Positions 17,926 through 27,312 are shown, numbered from the stretch's first letter. The stretch is 64,000 nucleotides of DNA from Pseudoalteromonas luteoviolacea NCIMB 1944 (GCF_001625565.1 NZ_AUXS01000015.1:310001-374000); one strand, 5' to 3'. Made by a program: numbers and translations. The notes: generated from the sequence alone by a model not told the origin.

Positions 17926-17955
17926 AGCAACTTTCCTTATCATGTTGTATCGAAA

Positions 17956-17969
17956 TTTATATTGATAAA
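17956..17969. repeat. Operator-like palindrome, copy 1
   Basis: TTTATATTGATAAA is itself imperfectly palindromic (TTTAT-N4-ATAAA) and lies 30 bp before the PAF-AH-like start codon. An exact inverted copy is at 18060-18073. Confidence 0.5.
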
Positions 17970-18059
17970 AATATGAATTTAAATGCAAGCGTGATTTTGA
18001 GGTTGCTTTTTGAGCCGATGATAAGGTTTTATTTTTCAGTTATTTGATAAACATGAAAC

Positions 18060-18073
18060 TTTATCAATATAAA
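18060..18073. repeat. Operator-like palindrome, copy 2
   Basis: TTTATCAATATAAA is the exact reverse complement of the element at 17956-17969, 90 bp away. The pair brackets the likely promoter of the hydrolase gene and could be a regulator-binding site. Confidence 0.5.
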
Positions 18074-18244
18074 TAGTGTATAAGCTATAACCATTCTGGA
18101 TGGGGGACTAGAGCAAATGAAAAGACGGTTAAAACAATTGATGGCCTCGACGCTAAAATAAGGATACTACCCTAGTCCTGAAATAGGTTCTAAAGCATCT
18201 ATCACAGAACCTATTACCAGAATTATAAATAGCAGCATAAGCAG

Positions 18245-18481
18245 TTAAGAACTTTGGTGGCTTCTTATTTTCGTAATTAACTCGCTGAGGTCAATAGAGC
18301 AAAATGCACAAATGGCAAAAAATTGATTTAACTTTGGCTGCCCTACATCTCTTTCCCAATTTTCGTAGGTTTTACGACAAACACCAAGATGTTTTGCCAT
18401 GATTGCTGTTGTTACCCCTTTTTTCTTACGCAGTGCTCTTAGGTCATCGCCTGTGATATATCTTGCAAAAAAATCCACCAT
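18245..18481 (-). CDS. Small XRE-family helix-turn-helix regulator
   Basis: This 78-residue protein is almost only a DNA-binding domain. The helix-turn-helix spans about residues 12-55 (LRALRKKKGVTTAIMAKHLGVCRKTYENWERDVGQP shows the typical AxxLGVxxxTYxNWE spacing). No ligand domain is present. AGGAAG lies before the ATG at 18481. It is in the same direction as, and 320 bp upstream of, the PAF-AH-like gene, whose promoter carries paired palindromes, so it may regulate that gene. That link is inference. Confidence 0.75.
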   Translation of the reverse strand: MVDFFARYITGDDLRALRKKKGVTTAIMAKHLGVCRKTYENWERDVGQPKLNQFFAICAFCSIDLSELITKIRSHQSS

Positions 18482-19169
18482 TTCCTCTTCCTTTTAACAC
18501 CTATTCCGTTACTCAGTTACAATATTTAAAAGACAACCATGTATGACAAGTGTGATTGGCTCTAATCGGTACTCACTTGGTAACAATCTAAAAGTTGTTC
18601 TCTAGCTGTTTAACCAATTTAGCGCACAGAGCTATCCAGCATGCTCAAATATCATCGGCGCAATTACGAAACTAAACCATGGCTTACAAAGTACTAACTT
18701 CGTATATGAGCTGTAATTTTCACAAATTTTTATCACATTAAATTAATACTGTCTATTGTTCATGCAACAATATGAAATGTTTCATAGAGGGCTGATTTTC
18801 CCCTAAGAAGCTGTTTAATGAGTAGTAAAATTCACAGTCTCATTTAACTGATTTCATACTTGCGGCATGTTCGTTGCTTTTAATATGCTCGTTTTATGTT
18901 TTGATACTTATGTATCACCATGATTATATTTGTTTTTTAATGATTATATTAATTTTTCACCAATTTTTTCACTGCCATAGCTTTTTAGGTAGTGAGGTAA
19001 TCATTGAACAAGGGGAAAACTCTAAAATACACAACAAAGTTATAAAGCTGGATGTGTATTGTTGTTAATTAGGCATTAATAGAGGTTGGTATGTTTTATT
19101 GTGTGATTATTTCAGCGCTGTGATACTACGAAAGAATACTGTTGCTAGTGAGTGGTTAGGGGTTAAGGT
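18482..19169. other. Gene-poor AT-rich intergenic region
   Basis: About 690 bp with no gene I can support. The left end should hold the XRE gene promoter. A 64-codon plus-strand frame at 18874-19068 lacks a ribosome-binding site and has only low-complexity hydrophobic content. I see no tRNA, mobile element or strong repeat. Confidence 0.6.
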
Positions 19170-19202
19170 GTAAAAGTAGGGTGACAGCTTCAGCAGTCAC
19201 CC
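19170..19202 (-). terminator. Putative terminator of the xseB-ispA-dxs operon
   Basis: GGGTGAC and GTCACCC (19179-19185 / 19196-19202) form a 7-bp stem just after the dxs stop. The minus-strand tail is TACTTTTAC, moderately T-rich. Confidence 0.65.
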
Positions 19203-19211
19203 GACATCTAA

Positions 19212-21077
19212 TTAACTGGCAATCCAGCTAGTTGCAGTTGCTAGGATCCCCTCACTGTCGAGGCCCATTTCGCTGTGCATTTGGTCTTGTGTACCGTGTT
19301 TGATGAATTCATCAGGGATACCCAAGTGTTTAACCGGACGCGCTATATTTTGCTGTGCCAAAAACTCACTGACTGCGCTACCTGCACCGCCCGCGATGGC
19401 ATTGTCTTCAAGGGTGATAAAGTGCGTGTGAGTTTGCGCAAGGGTGGTCAACAAAGATTCATCCAGTGGCTTAACAAAGCGCATATCAATCAGCGTTGCA
19501 TCCAATTGCTGCGCAACACTGCGGGCGTTGTCCAGTAATGTTCCAAAGTTTAAGATAGCCAGTTTCTGGCCCTCTCGAACGGTATTCGCCTTGCCTATTG
19601 GTAATTGGACCATCTCTGAGCTGGGCTCAACGTCACCAGCTGAACCTCTTGGATAGCGCACAGCAGCGGGTTTATCGAGTAAATGTCCAGTGTAGAGCAT
19701 TTGTCGACACTCATTGAGGTCACTCGGAGCCATGATCACCAAGTTAGGGATACATCGCATAAAGCTTAAATCGTAAGCACCTTGGTGAGTTTCTCCATCA
19801 GCACCAACGATGCCAGCTCTATCTATTGCAAATAGCACGGGCAGATCCTGAATTGCCACGTCATGAATAACTTGGTCGTAAGCACGTTGCAGGAAGCTTG
19901 AGTAGATAGCTACTACTGGATTGAGCCCTTCGCATGCAAAACCAGCTCCTAATGTGACTGCATGTTGCTCTGCGATGGCAACATCAAAGTACTGACTTGG
20001 ATGCTCTTTAGAAAAGCGTACCATACCAGAGCCTTCACGCATTGCTGGGGTGATGGCCATTAACTTAGGGTCTTGCTCTGCCATATCACATAGCCAATCA
20101 CCAAACACTTTTGAGAATGTTGGCGCACTCGGCTTACTTTTTGGTAGTTTGTGAATACTAGGATCAAACTTTGGTACACCGTGATAGCCGATCGGATCTG
20201 CTTCAGCCGGTTGGTAACCTTTACCTTTTTGAGTTTTGACGTGCAGCAGTTGCGGACCTTTTAGGTTGCGCATATTTCTCAGCGTATCTACCAACATATC
20301 GACATCGTGGCCATCGATGGGACCGATGTAGTTAAAGCCAAGCTCTTCGAAGAAGGTGCCTGGGATCACCATGCCTTTTAAGTGCTCTTCCATTTTACTG
20401 GCAAGCTCTTTAACCGGTGGGACGCCTGACAGCAGTTTTTTACCGCCTTCACGGATATTAGTGTAAAAACTGCCGGATAAAATACGAGCGAAGTGGTTGT
20501 TCAATGCACCAACGTTCTCTGAAATAGACATTTCGTTGTCATTCAAGATAACCAGCATATCTGATTTAACATCACCAGCGTGGTTCATCGCTTCAAAAGC
20601 CATACCTGCGGTCATTGCGCCATCGCCAATCACTGCTACGGTTTTGCGGTTTTTCCCTTCTTTTTCAGCCGCGATAGCCATAGCAAGTGCTGCCGAGATC
20701 GATGTACTAGAATGGCCAACACTGAAAGTATCAAATTCGCTTTCTTCGCGGTACGGGAAAGGGTGCAAGCCATCTTTTTGGCGAATGGTATGCATCTGTT
20801 CTTTACGGCCAGTTAAGATTTTATGTGGATAGGCTTGATGGCCTACATCCCAAACGAGTCTATCAACTGGGGTATTATATACGTAGTGGAGTGCGACGGT
20901 GAGTTCAACGGTACCTAAACCTGACGCTAAGTGGCCACTGCTCTGCGACACAGAGTCTAATAAATAGCCTCTCAGCTCTGCACTAAAGTCATTCAGCTTG
21001 TGCTGAGGTAACTGCCTTAGCTGTTGAGGCTGATCAACTAATGCCAATAATGGATACTTGCTACTATCAAGAGTCAT
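19212..21077 (-). CDS. dxs: 1-deoxy-D-xylulose-5-phosphate synthase
   Basis: Dxs condenses pyruvate and glyceraldehyde 3-phosphate, the first step of the non-mevalonate isoprenoid pathway. The 621-residue length is normal. The N-terminal domain has the substrate His in [10 protein letters not shown] and the thiamine-diphosphate motif [18 protein letters not shown] (about 150-167). The middle transketolase-like domain includes [13 protein letters not shown] and [23 protein letters not shown] lies 11 nt before the ATG. It is third in the xseB-ispA-dxs operon, 113 bp after ispA, so prenyl precursor and chain synthesis are expressed together. Confidence 0.98.
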   Translation of the reverse strand: MTLDSSKYPLLALVDQPQQLRQLPQHKLNDFSAELRGYLLDSVSQSSGHLASGLGTVELTVALHYVYNTPVDRLVWDVGHQAYPHKILTGRKEQMHTIRQKDGLHPFPYREESEFDTFSVGHSSTSISAALAMAIAAEKEGKNRKTVAVIGDGAMTAGMAFEAMNHAGDVKSDMLVILNDNEMSISENVGALNNHFARILSGSFYTNIREGGKKLLSGVPPVKELASKMEEHLKGMVIPGTFFEELGFNYIGPIDGHDVDMLVDTLRNMRNLKGPQLLHVKTQKGKGYQPAEADPIGYHGVPKFDPSIHKLPKSKPSAPTFSKVFGDWLCDMAEQDPKLMAITPAMREGSGMVRFSKEHPSQYFDVAIAEQHAVTLGAGFACEGLNPVVAIYSSFLQRAYDQVIHDVAIQDLPVLFAIDRAGIVGADGETHQGAYDLSFMRCIPNLVIMAPSDLNECRQMLYTGHLLDKPAAVRYPRGSAGDVEPSSEMVQLPIGKANTVREGQKLAILNFGTLLDNARSVAQQLDATLIDMRFVKPLDESLLTTLAQTHTHFITLEDNAIAGGAGSAVSEFLAQQNIARPVKHLGIPDEFIKHGTQDQMHSEMGLDSEGILATATSWIAS

Positions 21078-21190
21078 ATTATTTGTAATATCCTTAGCAA
21101 ACCTTGCCCAATTATATACAAAGCTTGCCGATAGTTTTATAAATTTAAAAGGAACTTGTCATCAAATAGTCATTTAGGTCGGTGCGAATA

Positions 21191-22078
21191 TCAATGATCT
21201 CGAGCGATTATGTATCTTGCTAGTTCTGCAAGTAGGCGCGTATCTGCATCAATGTTATCCAGTGCAGCTAGCGCCTGAGTGATAAGCGCCTGCGCTTTCG
21301 CTTTTGCCCCTTCCATGCCCAGTAATGCCGGGTAAGTCGACTTATTATGTTCTAAGTCGGACCCTTGTGGTTTACCGAGCGTGTGTGTATCGCCTTCAAT
21401 ATCGAGAATATCGTCTTGAACCTGAAACGCTAGTCCAATAGCTAATCCAAAGTCCTTTAACTGACTACGTGTTAATTCTGTTGTGTTCGGTGCACAAAGT
21501 GCCCCTAATTCAATGGCGCAATTAAGCAGTGCGCCGGTTTTTAATCTGTGTATGTGTTCGAGTGCTTCAATACTGATCTGCGCATTTGTTGCCGCAATAT
21601 CTAGTGCTTGCCCACCCACCATACCTTGCAACCCAGAGGCTTGTGCCAATACTTTAATCATAGCGAGCTGCTGCTGAGCTGGCACATCAAACTGGTGTGA
21701 TGCAAGTAATTCAAAGGCCAGTGTTTGTAATGAATCTCCGGCTAGTATTGCCTGAGCCTCATCATATGCAATGTGGCAGGTCGGTTTTCCACGTCTAAGG
21801 TCGTCATCATCCATTGCTGGTAAATCATCATGGACGAGAGAATAACTGTGGATACACTCGACCGCTGCTGCGGCAATATGCAAATCTTCAATGTTAGCAC
21901 CGAGCATTTCGCCAGTGGCGTAAACTAAAAATGGTCGCAGTCGTTTTCCACCGTTACTAATCGAATAGAGCGCAGCTGCCTTTGCCGTTGCATCGGTATC
22001 CAAGTCTTGTTCAAAATAAGCGTTTATTGTTTTTTCGACATCTTGTTTGGCGATGCTTAATCTTTGATGTAATTCCAC
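21191..22078 (-). CDS. ispA: Farnesyl diphosphate synthase (geranyltranstransferase)
   Basis: IspA joins IPP to DMAPP and GPP to make farnesyl diphosphate, precursor of quinone side chains and undecaprenyl phosphate. The 295-residue protein has the first Asp-rich motif DDLPAMDDDDLRRGKPT (about 84-100) and the second QVQDDILDIEGD (about 222-233), with GGKRLRPFL near the N-terminus. The start is GTG at 22078, four bases after the xseB stop and without a clear ribosome-binding site, which suggests translational coupling to xseB. Confidence 0.96.
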   Translation of the reverse strand: MELHQRLSIAKQDVEKTINAYFEQDLDTDATAKAAALYSISNGGKRLRPFLVYATGEMLGANIEDLHIAAAAVECIHSYSLVHDDLPAMDDDDLRRGKPTCHIAYDEAQAILAGDSLQTLAFELLASHQFDVPAQQQLAMIKVLAQASGLQGMVGGQALDIAATNAQISIEALEHIHRLKTGALLNCAIELGALCAPNTTELTRSQLKDFGLAIGLAFQVQDDILDIEGDTHTLGKPQGSDLEHNKSTYPALLGMEGAKAKAQALITQALAALDNIDADTRLLAELARYIIARDH

Positions 22079-22082
22079 GCAG

Positions 22083-22325
22083 TTAATCTACCTGATCGGA
22101 AAACTCGCTCGGCGCGCTAGCTTCGTCATTGGCGAGTAAAATATTGACTTTCTGTTCTGCTTGTTGAAGTTTATGGTTAGAGGCTTGAGTGAGTTTAATT
22201 CCTCGTTCAAACTGTTTTAGGGATTGCTCCAACGTTAGCTCTCCGTGTTCCATTTCTTGTACGATCGACTCGAGCTCGTTGACAGCTTCTTCAAAGCTCA
22301 TGTTTTCCGGTTTTTTGACTGCCAT
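22083..22325 (-). CDS. xseB: Exodeoxyribonuclease VII small subunit
   Basis: XseB combines with XseA into exonuclease VII, which degrades single-stranded DNA. The start at 22325 gives 80 residues (MAVKKPENMSFEEAVNELES), the normal length; a frame reaching 22391 adds an unrelated 22-residue extension. The family pattern FEEAVNELESIVQEMEHGELTLEQSLKQFERGI is recognisable as two antiparallel helices. It is the first gene of the xseB-ispA-dxs operon, divergent from pomA across 246 bp. Confidence 0.95.
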   Translation of the reverse strand: MAVKKPENMSFEEAVNELESIVQEMEHGELTLEQSLKQFERGIKLTQASNHKLQQAEQKVNILLANDEASAPSEFSDQVD

Positions 22326-22487
22326 ATTTTTATTCACTCTCAAGCAAAACTTTAGGAAGCCAATTTTATGGGTTATAAAGATTGAGGTCAAAGTATCTGA
22401 TAGACTTTTTTATTGGCTATCATTGCGAAATTGATCTGATAGTTTGGGTTAATTCTCGCAATTTAAAGGCTTTTTAATATAATTGAA

Positions 22488-22514
22488 TTAAGTTATTGCA
22501 AAACCTGCCGATAA
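22488..22514 (+). promoter_or_regulatory. Flagellar sigma-28 (FliA) promoter of pomAB
   Basis: TTAAGTTA, an 11-nt spacer and GCCGATAA match the sigma-28 consensus TAAAGTTT-N11-GCCGATAA at all eight -10 and six of eight -35 positions. It lies 57 bp before pomA, a class-III motility operon. Confidence 0.85.
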
Positions 22515-22571
22515 CTCAACGTATAAGAATAACTGCGTGATATCTCACGAATAAATGCCTTTGGAGGGTGT

Positions 22572-23339
22572 GTGGATTTAGCAACCGTTATAGGTATCCT
22601 AGGTGCTATAGGTCTTATTGTCATGTCTATGGTACTCAGTAGTGATGGGCAACTTGCCATGTTTTACAATACCCCGTCAGTCGTTATTGTATTTGGTGGC
22701 TCTATCTTTATTGTGTTGTCTAACTTTACATTGGCGCAGTTCTTAGGCATTGGTAAAGTGGCTGGTAAGGCGTTTATGTTTAAAATAGAAACGCCAGAGG
22801 AATTAATTGAAAAAGCTGTAGAGCTTGCAGATTCTGCACGTAAGGGGGGATTTCTCGCATTAGAAGAAGCTGAAATTCCCAACCCATTTATGAGAAAGGG
22901 TGTCGATATGCTGGTCGATGGACACGATGCTGATGTGGTCCGGGCAACTTTGCAAAAAGACATCGCACTGACCGCAAATCGACATGAACTAGGTGCTGGG
23001 CTATTTAAATCACTCGCAGATATCGCACCCGCCATGGGAATGATCGGTACGCTGATTGGCTTAGTGGCAATGCTATCTAATATGGATGACCCCAAAGCAA
23101 TTGGACCTGCGATGGCTGTTGCACTATTAACGACACTCTACGGTGCATTTTTAGCCAACGTTGTAGCTATTCCGATTCAAGTTAAGCTAGAACTTAGAAA
23201 AGATGAAGAAGAGCGAAATCAGCGGCTGATCTTGGATGCAATCTTGGGGATCCAAGATGGTCAAAATCCAAAAGTAATTGAAGGCATTTTGAAAAACTAC
23301 CTGCCAGAGTCTAAACGTGGTGATGGTGGTGAGGAGTAA
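22572..23339 (+). CDS. pomA: Flagellar motor stator protein PomA (Na+-driven)
   Basis: PomA with PomB forms the sodium channel that drives flagellar rotation. The 255-residue protein has two N-terminal membrane helices (about 1-50), a large cytoplasmic loop with charged residues that contact FliG, and two further helices (about 150-205, including APAMGMIGTLIGLVAML and GPAMAVALLTTLYGAFLANVV). The start is GTG 22572 with GGAGGG 4 nt upstream. Three bases separate it from pomB, and a sigma-28 promoter lies upstream. Confidence 0.96.
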   Translation: MDLATVIGILGAIGLIVMSMVLSSDGQLAMFYNTPSVVIVFGGSIFIVLSNFTLAQFLGIGKVAGKAFMFKIETPEELIEKAVELADSARKGGFLALEEAEIPNPFMRKGVDMLVDGHDADVVRATLQKDIALTANRHELGAGLFKSLADIAPAMGMIGTLIGLVAMLSNMDDPKAIGPAMAVALLTTLYGAFLANVVAIPIQVKLELRKDEEERNQRLILDAILGIQDGQNPKVIEGILKNYLPESKRGDGGEE

Positions 23340-23342
23340 ATA

Positions 23343-24278
23343 ATGTCAGACGAGAACGAATGTAAATGCCCGCCCCCAGGGTTGCCTGCATGGATGGGGA
23401 CGTTCGCAGATCTTATGTCTCTGCTAATGTGTTTCTTCGTTCTGCTACTGGCGTTTTCTGAGATGGACGTTCTGAAATTTAAGCAGATTGCAGGTTCAAT
23501 GAAGTTTGCTTTTGGTGTTCAGAACAAAATTGAGGTTAAAGATATTCCCAAAGGTACAAGTGTCATCGCAATGGAGTTTACACCGGGTAAACCTGAGCCG
23601 ACTCCCATTGAAACCATTCAGCAACAAACGGTAGAAATGACCCAGCAAATGTTAGAGTTCCAAGCAGGTGAAGAGAGCTCGGCTGGTGGACGCCAAGAGC
23701 AGCGGGGTAATAAGCGAGGCGGTGAATCAGCCAGTACGGCACAAGAACAATCGATGACGCAAGCCGTTGCTGCTGCGGATCAGGAACAGGTTAACGAGCT
23801 AGTCAAAAAAATCTCCCAGCAGTTAGAAAAGCAAATTATGGATGGGGCGATAGAATTAGAGTCACTAGGCCAACAAATTATCATTAGGATCCAAGAAAAC
23901 GGTTCATTCCCGTCGGGCAGTGCTTTTTTACAACCTAAATTTAAACCGGTAATACATGATATTGCAGAGTTGCTCAAAGATGTACCGGGGGAGATAACCG
24001 TATCTGGACACACCGACGACTTCCAAGTTTCCAATGAGTTATATTTCAATAATTGGGACCTATCAGCAACCCGAGCGGTCGCCGTGGCGAGTGAAATGCA
24101 AACAGTCAGTGGTTTTGACAAAAATAGAATGGTTGTGGTTGGCCATGCGGATACTCGTCCTTTAGTACCAAATGCCAACGATGTGGACAGAAAGCGCAAT
24201 CGCCGGGTAGAGATATCAATTTTACAAGGTAAAGCGAAAGAGTCTGATCCTATTGAGGTTAGAAGGGAAAGTAACTAG
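23343..24278 (+). CDS. pomB: Flagellar motor stator protein PomB
   Basis: The 311-residue protein begins with a short cytoplasmic segment (NECKCPPPGLPAWM) and one membrane helix holding the essential ion-binding Asp in TFADLMSLLMCFFVLL (Asp about residue 23). A linker rich in Gln follows, then an OmpA-like peptidoglycan-binding domain (about 190-300, with VSGHTDDFQV and NRRVEISIL). The Pro/Cys-rich N-terminus and the sequence after the helix are those of Vibrio-type Na+ stators rather than H+ MotB. A weak hairpin (ATTGCG/CGCAAT, 24284-24301) follows the stop. Confidence 0.96.
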   Translation: MSDENECKCPPPGLPAWMGTFADLMSLLMCFFVLLLAFSEMDVLKFKQIAGSMKFAFGVQNKIEVKDIPKGTSVIAMEFTPGKPEPTPIETIQQQTVEMTQQMLEFQAGEESSAGGRQEQRGNKRGGESASTAQEQSMTQAVAAADQEQVNELVKKISQQLEKQIMDGAIELESLGQQIIIRIQENGSFPSGSAFLQPKFKPVIHDIAELLKDVPGEITVSGHTDDFQVSNELYFNNWDLSATRAVAVASEMQTVSGFDKNRMVVVGHADTRPLVPNANDVDRKRNRRVEISILQGKAKESDPIEVRRESN

Positions 24279-24351
24279 AAAAGATTGCGTCTAAGCGCAA
24301 TTTGGGCTACCGTACTATAGCTTTTTTTTAAAAATGTTTAAGGGAGTTTTT

Positions 24352-24432
24352 ATGTCTAAATTATATAAATTTGCCGATATGCCTGGTGGTAATGGAACTG
24401 GTAGCGATGGTGGTAACGGTGAAGAAAAATAA
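24352..24432 (+). CDS. 26-residue Gly/Asn-rich peptide, unrecognised
   Basis: An ATG behind AAGGGAG (7-nt spacing) opens 26 codons: MSKLYKFADMPGGNGTG, then SDGGNGEEK. The N-terminal half is slightly basic and amphipathic. The C-terminal half has two GG pairs and an acidic end. There is no signal peptide or membrane helix. The GTG of a membrane-protein gene follows 27 nt downstream, so they probably form one transcript. The pattern (leader-like half, Gly-rich half, membrane partner) could fit a secreted or modified peptide, but no family is recognised and function is unknown. Too short for normal gene callers. Confidence 0.55.
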   Translation: MSKLYKFADMPGGNGTGSDGGNGEEK

Positions 24433-24459
24433 CTTTTTCGCCTGATTAAGTGAGCTAAC

Positions 24460-24987
24460 GTGTTCAAAAGCGATCTAGTTTCTTATTTGAACAGTGATGA
24501 GTTTCACAATACATTTATCACTGTTCTTGATGACTCTCTAACACTGCTTGCCTTTGTTGCATGCTGTATCTTTATTGTTATCAAGGATAAAGCGGCATTC
24601 CGCTATTCTTTTCTCTGTCTTGTTTTTTATGTCGCCGGAAACTTTACATATGGGCCCATATTGTCGTTTGATAGCGGCATTGTTTATCGGTATATTATTT
24701 GGGCGCTGAACGACATTGTATTTATCGCCATCGTTGCTTATTGGGCTTTAAAAGACAAGATGTATATGTGGCAAAGTATCATGGTGCAATTAGTCGTTTT
24801 ACCTGCACCGGTGTTACAGCTTTTCCGCCTTGTCGATAGACATCTAATGGATTTAAGTTACTCAACGTATCTATATAAGTCAGTATTACCCATTGTAAAT
24901 ACAGTGACAATTATTCTTTGTTTTGCTCCATTAATTTGGCATTTTAGCCAGAAAATCAAATGGAAAAATGGCTCTTTAAATAATTAA
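24460..24987 (+). CDS. Integral membrane protein, unrecognised, partner of the 26-residue peptide
   Basis: The 175-residue product starts at GTG 24460; the TAAGTGAGC stretch upstream is only a weak ribosome-binding site, so coupling to the peptide gene is possible. About five to six hydrophobic segments are visible (near residues 22-42, 48-65, 75-96, 102-122, 136-160). The N-terminus is soluble and the C-terminus Lys-rich (KIKWKNG). No catalytic motif, Cys pair or transporter signature is seen. The general look is that of a small multi-helix receptor or transporter. Function unknown. Confidence 0.7.
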   Translation: MFKSDLVSYLNSDEFHNTFITVLDDSLTLLAFVACCIFIVIKDKAAFRYSFLCLVFYVAGNFTYGPILSFDSGIVYRYIIWALNDIVFIAIVAYWALKDKMYMWQSIMVQLVVLPAPVLQLFRLVDRHLMDLSYSTYLYKSVLPIVNTVTIILCFAPLIWHFSQKIKWKNGSLNN

Positions 24988-25016
24988 ACCAAAGAGCTAG
25001 TTTGCCTTATTAAGGT

Positions 25017-25889
25017 TTATATTTTGATGTTGTTTACTTTCAGAGCTGCGTCTGTGCCAGAGTTAAATATTAAAGAGCCCGCAATTTTCACTGTCGATTT
25101 ATTCCCAGTTTGATCCGGTATTATTGCGCTTGTTGAGTCAAGCTGACAGTTTTCTAACCCCGTTTCTTGAACAATAGCGACTGCTAAGCAATGTGTTTCA
25201 CTCTCTAACCCAACTTGCTTTTCTTCACAATAGGCTGGGTCCATTTTACTTACTGCAGTCGCGATGACTGGCTGAACTTGGAGAGTTAGGTCCAGTGTGG
25301 AGTTATTGCATACCAATTTAGCTGCTGTGGTGTTTTGGTCACCAAAAGTGATGAGATTATTATCTCTGTCTCTGTAGTGAATTGTTAGTTTAACCGCTTC
25401 AATCGGTTGACTGACAGTACTCGGTTGACCTTTATTGCGCCAATCTGCTAAAGACGTAAAGTCAGGTAGAGGGGTGTTAAAAATTAGCTCGGGCGCATAG
25501 TAAAATAGCTCTCCTTGCTTGAAACTGCTGTTGCTGGCGCCTTGCCAAGTTTCAGCACTGGTCGAGCCAAATACTGCTGCGCTCAACATACACAGGGTCT
25601 CGTCTGATGAAAGTGTGTGAGTTGCCCCTAAAGAGTGTTTATCGGCATAGAGTCTAAATTCTGGTTTAGGTTGTAACACTTCGCTATCTGCATGCCAAAA
25701 TACACTGGAAAACTCAAATTGATTGAGCGAGCGTTCGGCTGTGAAGTTGGCGCCACAGTCATTACTAGGCTGTTGTGTTGTCGGTGTATTTGGCTGTGCA
25801 GTGTTATCTTTTTGCAGCGGTGTGTCGCTTTCACCACCACATGCGCTCAGTAGCAATAATGGCACGGTAGCCATTGTAACCCTAATCAT
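25017..25889 (-). CDS. Putative lipoprotein of unknown function
   Basis: The 290-residue precursor starts at ATG 25889 behind AAGGAG. It has a short signal peptide with lipobox LLSAC (Cys about residue 17), so it should be lipid-anchored. A Thr/Pro/Gln linker follows (about 25-45). The remainder is polar, probably beta-rich, and contains several Cys residues that could pair in the periplasm. I recognise no domain. A frame opening at 25925 is longer but lacks a ribosome-binding site. It is convergent with the small membrane protein. Confidence 0.75.
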   Translation of the reverse strand: MIRVTMATVPLLLLSACGGESDTPLQKDNTAQPNTPTTQQPSNDCGANFTAERSLNQFEFSSVFWHADSEVLQPKPEFRLYADKHSLGATHTLSSDETLCMLSAAVFGSTSAETWQGASNSSFKQGELFYYAPELIFNTPLPDFTSLADWRNKGQPSTVSQPIEAVKLTIHYRDRDNNLITFGDQNTTAAKLVCNNSTLDLTLQVQPVIATAVSKMDPAYCEEKQVGLESETHCLAVAIVQETGLENCQLDSTSAIIPDQTGNKSTVKIAGSLIFNSGTDAALKVNNIKI

Positions 25890-25987
25890 AATTAACTCCT
25901 TGGTAAGTGAGTCAATTATATTCATATCAGGGTAGTTAAAGCGACACTTGAATTGTAAAAAGTAGTAACGCGTTCTTACATTTTGAG

Positions 25988-26014
25988 ATGGATTAGGCTG
26001 AGTGCCTAATCCAT
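25988..26014. terminator. Hairpin downstream of tyrP-like gene
   Basis: ATGGATTAGGC and GCCTAATCCAT form a perfect 11-bp stem with a 5-nt loop just after the permease stop. The T run follows it on the plus strand, while the minus strand has only CTCAAAA, so termination of the permease may be imperfect. Confidence 0.55.
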
Positions 26015-26022
26015 TTTTGCAT

Positions 26023-27222
26023 TTACCCCAGAGCTGGGATCACGCCAAACATTTGCAGACCTTGTGCTGAAATAATTAATACACCACATAAACCGGCACA
26101 TATTAATCCGAGATTGCCACCTTGTACTTGATAACCTGAATTTTGTACTTTTCGTTGTTGCCACACCATGGCGACAGGTAGAAAAACGGCTAAAACAACT
26201 AAGGCTATCGCAGCGTAGCCTAAGGCCATGATAAAACCTTGAGGGTAGAATAATGCAAACCCCAGCGGTGGAGTGAAGGTGATCAGTGCGGTTTTTACTC
26301 TATCTAACCCTGAATTTTGTTGCTTGAATGCGTCGGCAAAAAAGTCAAAGAGTCCAAGGCTTACACCTAAAAATGATGTGGCGAGTGCCAGATCAGCAAA
26401 GATGGTCACAAAAGTATGTACTTGGCTATTGTGTGCAATATTCGAAATCGCGGCGACAAAACCGGGTAAACCAGCGCTTTGTAGCAGTGCCTCTTGTGCC
26501 ATGACACCTTGACTTAACAACTGCCAAAAAACGTAAATAGTCAATGGCAGAGCAGCACCCGCAATCATAACTCGACGTAAAGTTTTTATGTCTAAACCAA
26601 CGTATTTAACAATCGATGGAATAGAACCATGAAAGCCAAATGAAGTAAAAATAACTGGGATAGCAGATAGGATAAGGCCTTGTTCCATAGGCATGTTGAG
26701 TAGGTGTTGGCCATGGACATAAGGCGTAAGAACAAAGAATAAGCTTGCCAAGACAATTATTTTTATTGTGAATAGTATTCTGTTCAACTTATCAACGGTG
26801 CTGGTACCTAGTGCGACGATTGTGGCAACCAGTAATGCTAAAACAATAGAACCAACTTGCGGCGCAATATCCATCCCTGTAAAGCTACTGAGCTTTTCTT
26901 GTAGTTGAGAGCCGCCACCTGCGATATAGGCTGCGCATAAAGCGTAAAACAGGAATACCATAGAGAAGTTTGCAATGTATTGGCCTTTTTTACCGAGAAT
27001 TTGCTTTGCTAAGGTGTTCAGTGTAGCTTCTTTATTTGCAAATTGATGCACTTCTAGCATGAGCAGGGCGGTGTAGGTCATTAACAACCAAGTTGCAATG
27101 ATCAATATTAGCGAGGTTGAAAACCCAAGTCCTGCTGATGCAATTGGCAGCGCCAGCATGCCTGCGCCAATTGTCGTACCTGCGACAATGAGCATACTAC
27201 CTAGCGTTTTATTATTAAGCAC
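26023..27222 (-). CDS. Aromatic amino-acid permease, TyrP-like (HAAAP family)
   Basis: The 399-residue protein has about eleven membrane helices and the family start (GSMLIVAGTTIGAGMLALPIASAG), which forms the unwound substrate helix. HAAAP permeases import tyrosine, tryptophan or phenylalanine with protons. Start is GTG 27222, with AGGGG 7 nt upstream. The region upstream contains a near-perfect TyrR box and a second weaker one, which favours tyrosine over tryptophan as the physiological substrate. It is followed by a hairpin and separated from putA by a bidirectional terminator. Confidence 0.88.
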   Translation of the reverse strand: MLNNKTLGSMLIVAGTTIGAGMLALPIASAGLGFSTSLILIIATWLLMTYTALLMLEVHQFANKEATLNTLAKQILGKKGQYIANFSMVFLFYALCAAYIAGGGSQLQEKLSSFTGMDIAPQVGSIVLALLVATIVALGTSTVDKLNRILFTIKIIVLASLFFVLTPYVHGQHLLNMPMEQGLILSAIPVIFTSFGFHGSIPSIVKYVGLDIKTLRRVMIAGAALPLTIYVFWQLLSQGVMAQEALLQSAGLPGFVAAISNIAHNSQVHTFVTIFADLALATSFLGVSLGLFDFFADAFKQQNSGLDRVKTALITFTPPLGFALFYPQGFIMALGYAAIALVVLAVFLPVAMVWQQRKVQNSGYQVQGGNLGLICAGLCGVLIISAQGLQMFGVIPALG

Positions 27223-27312
27223 AAATTGCCCCTATATTTGTGAGAGAAACAGGCACAATATACTGGACTGGGAAAAATTGAAATAGTTTTGCTGCAAATC
27301 AAAATGAAAGTT

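Noticed and set aside
18874..19068. 64-codon hydrophobic frame
   Set aside because: No ribosome-binding site, low-complexity T-rich sequence, no neighbour supporting it.
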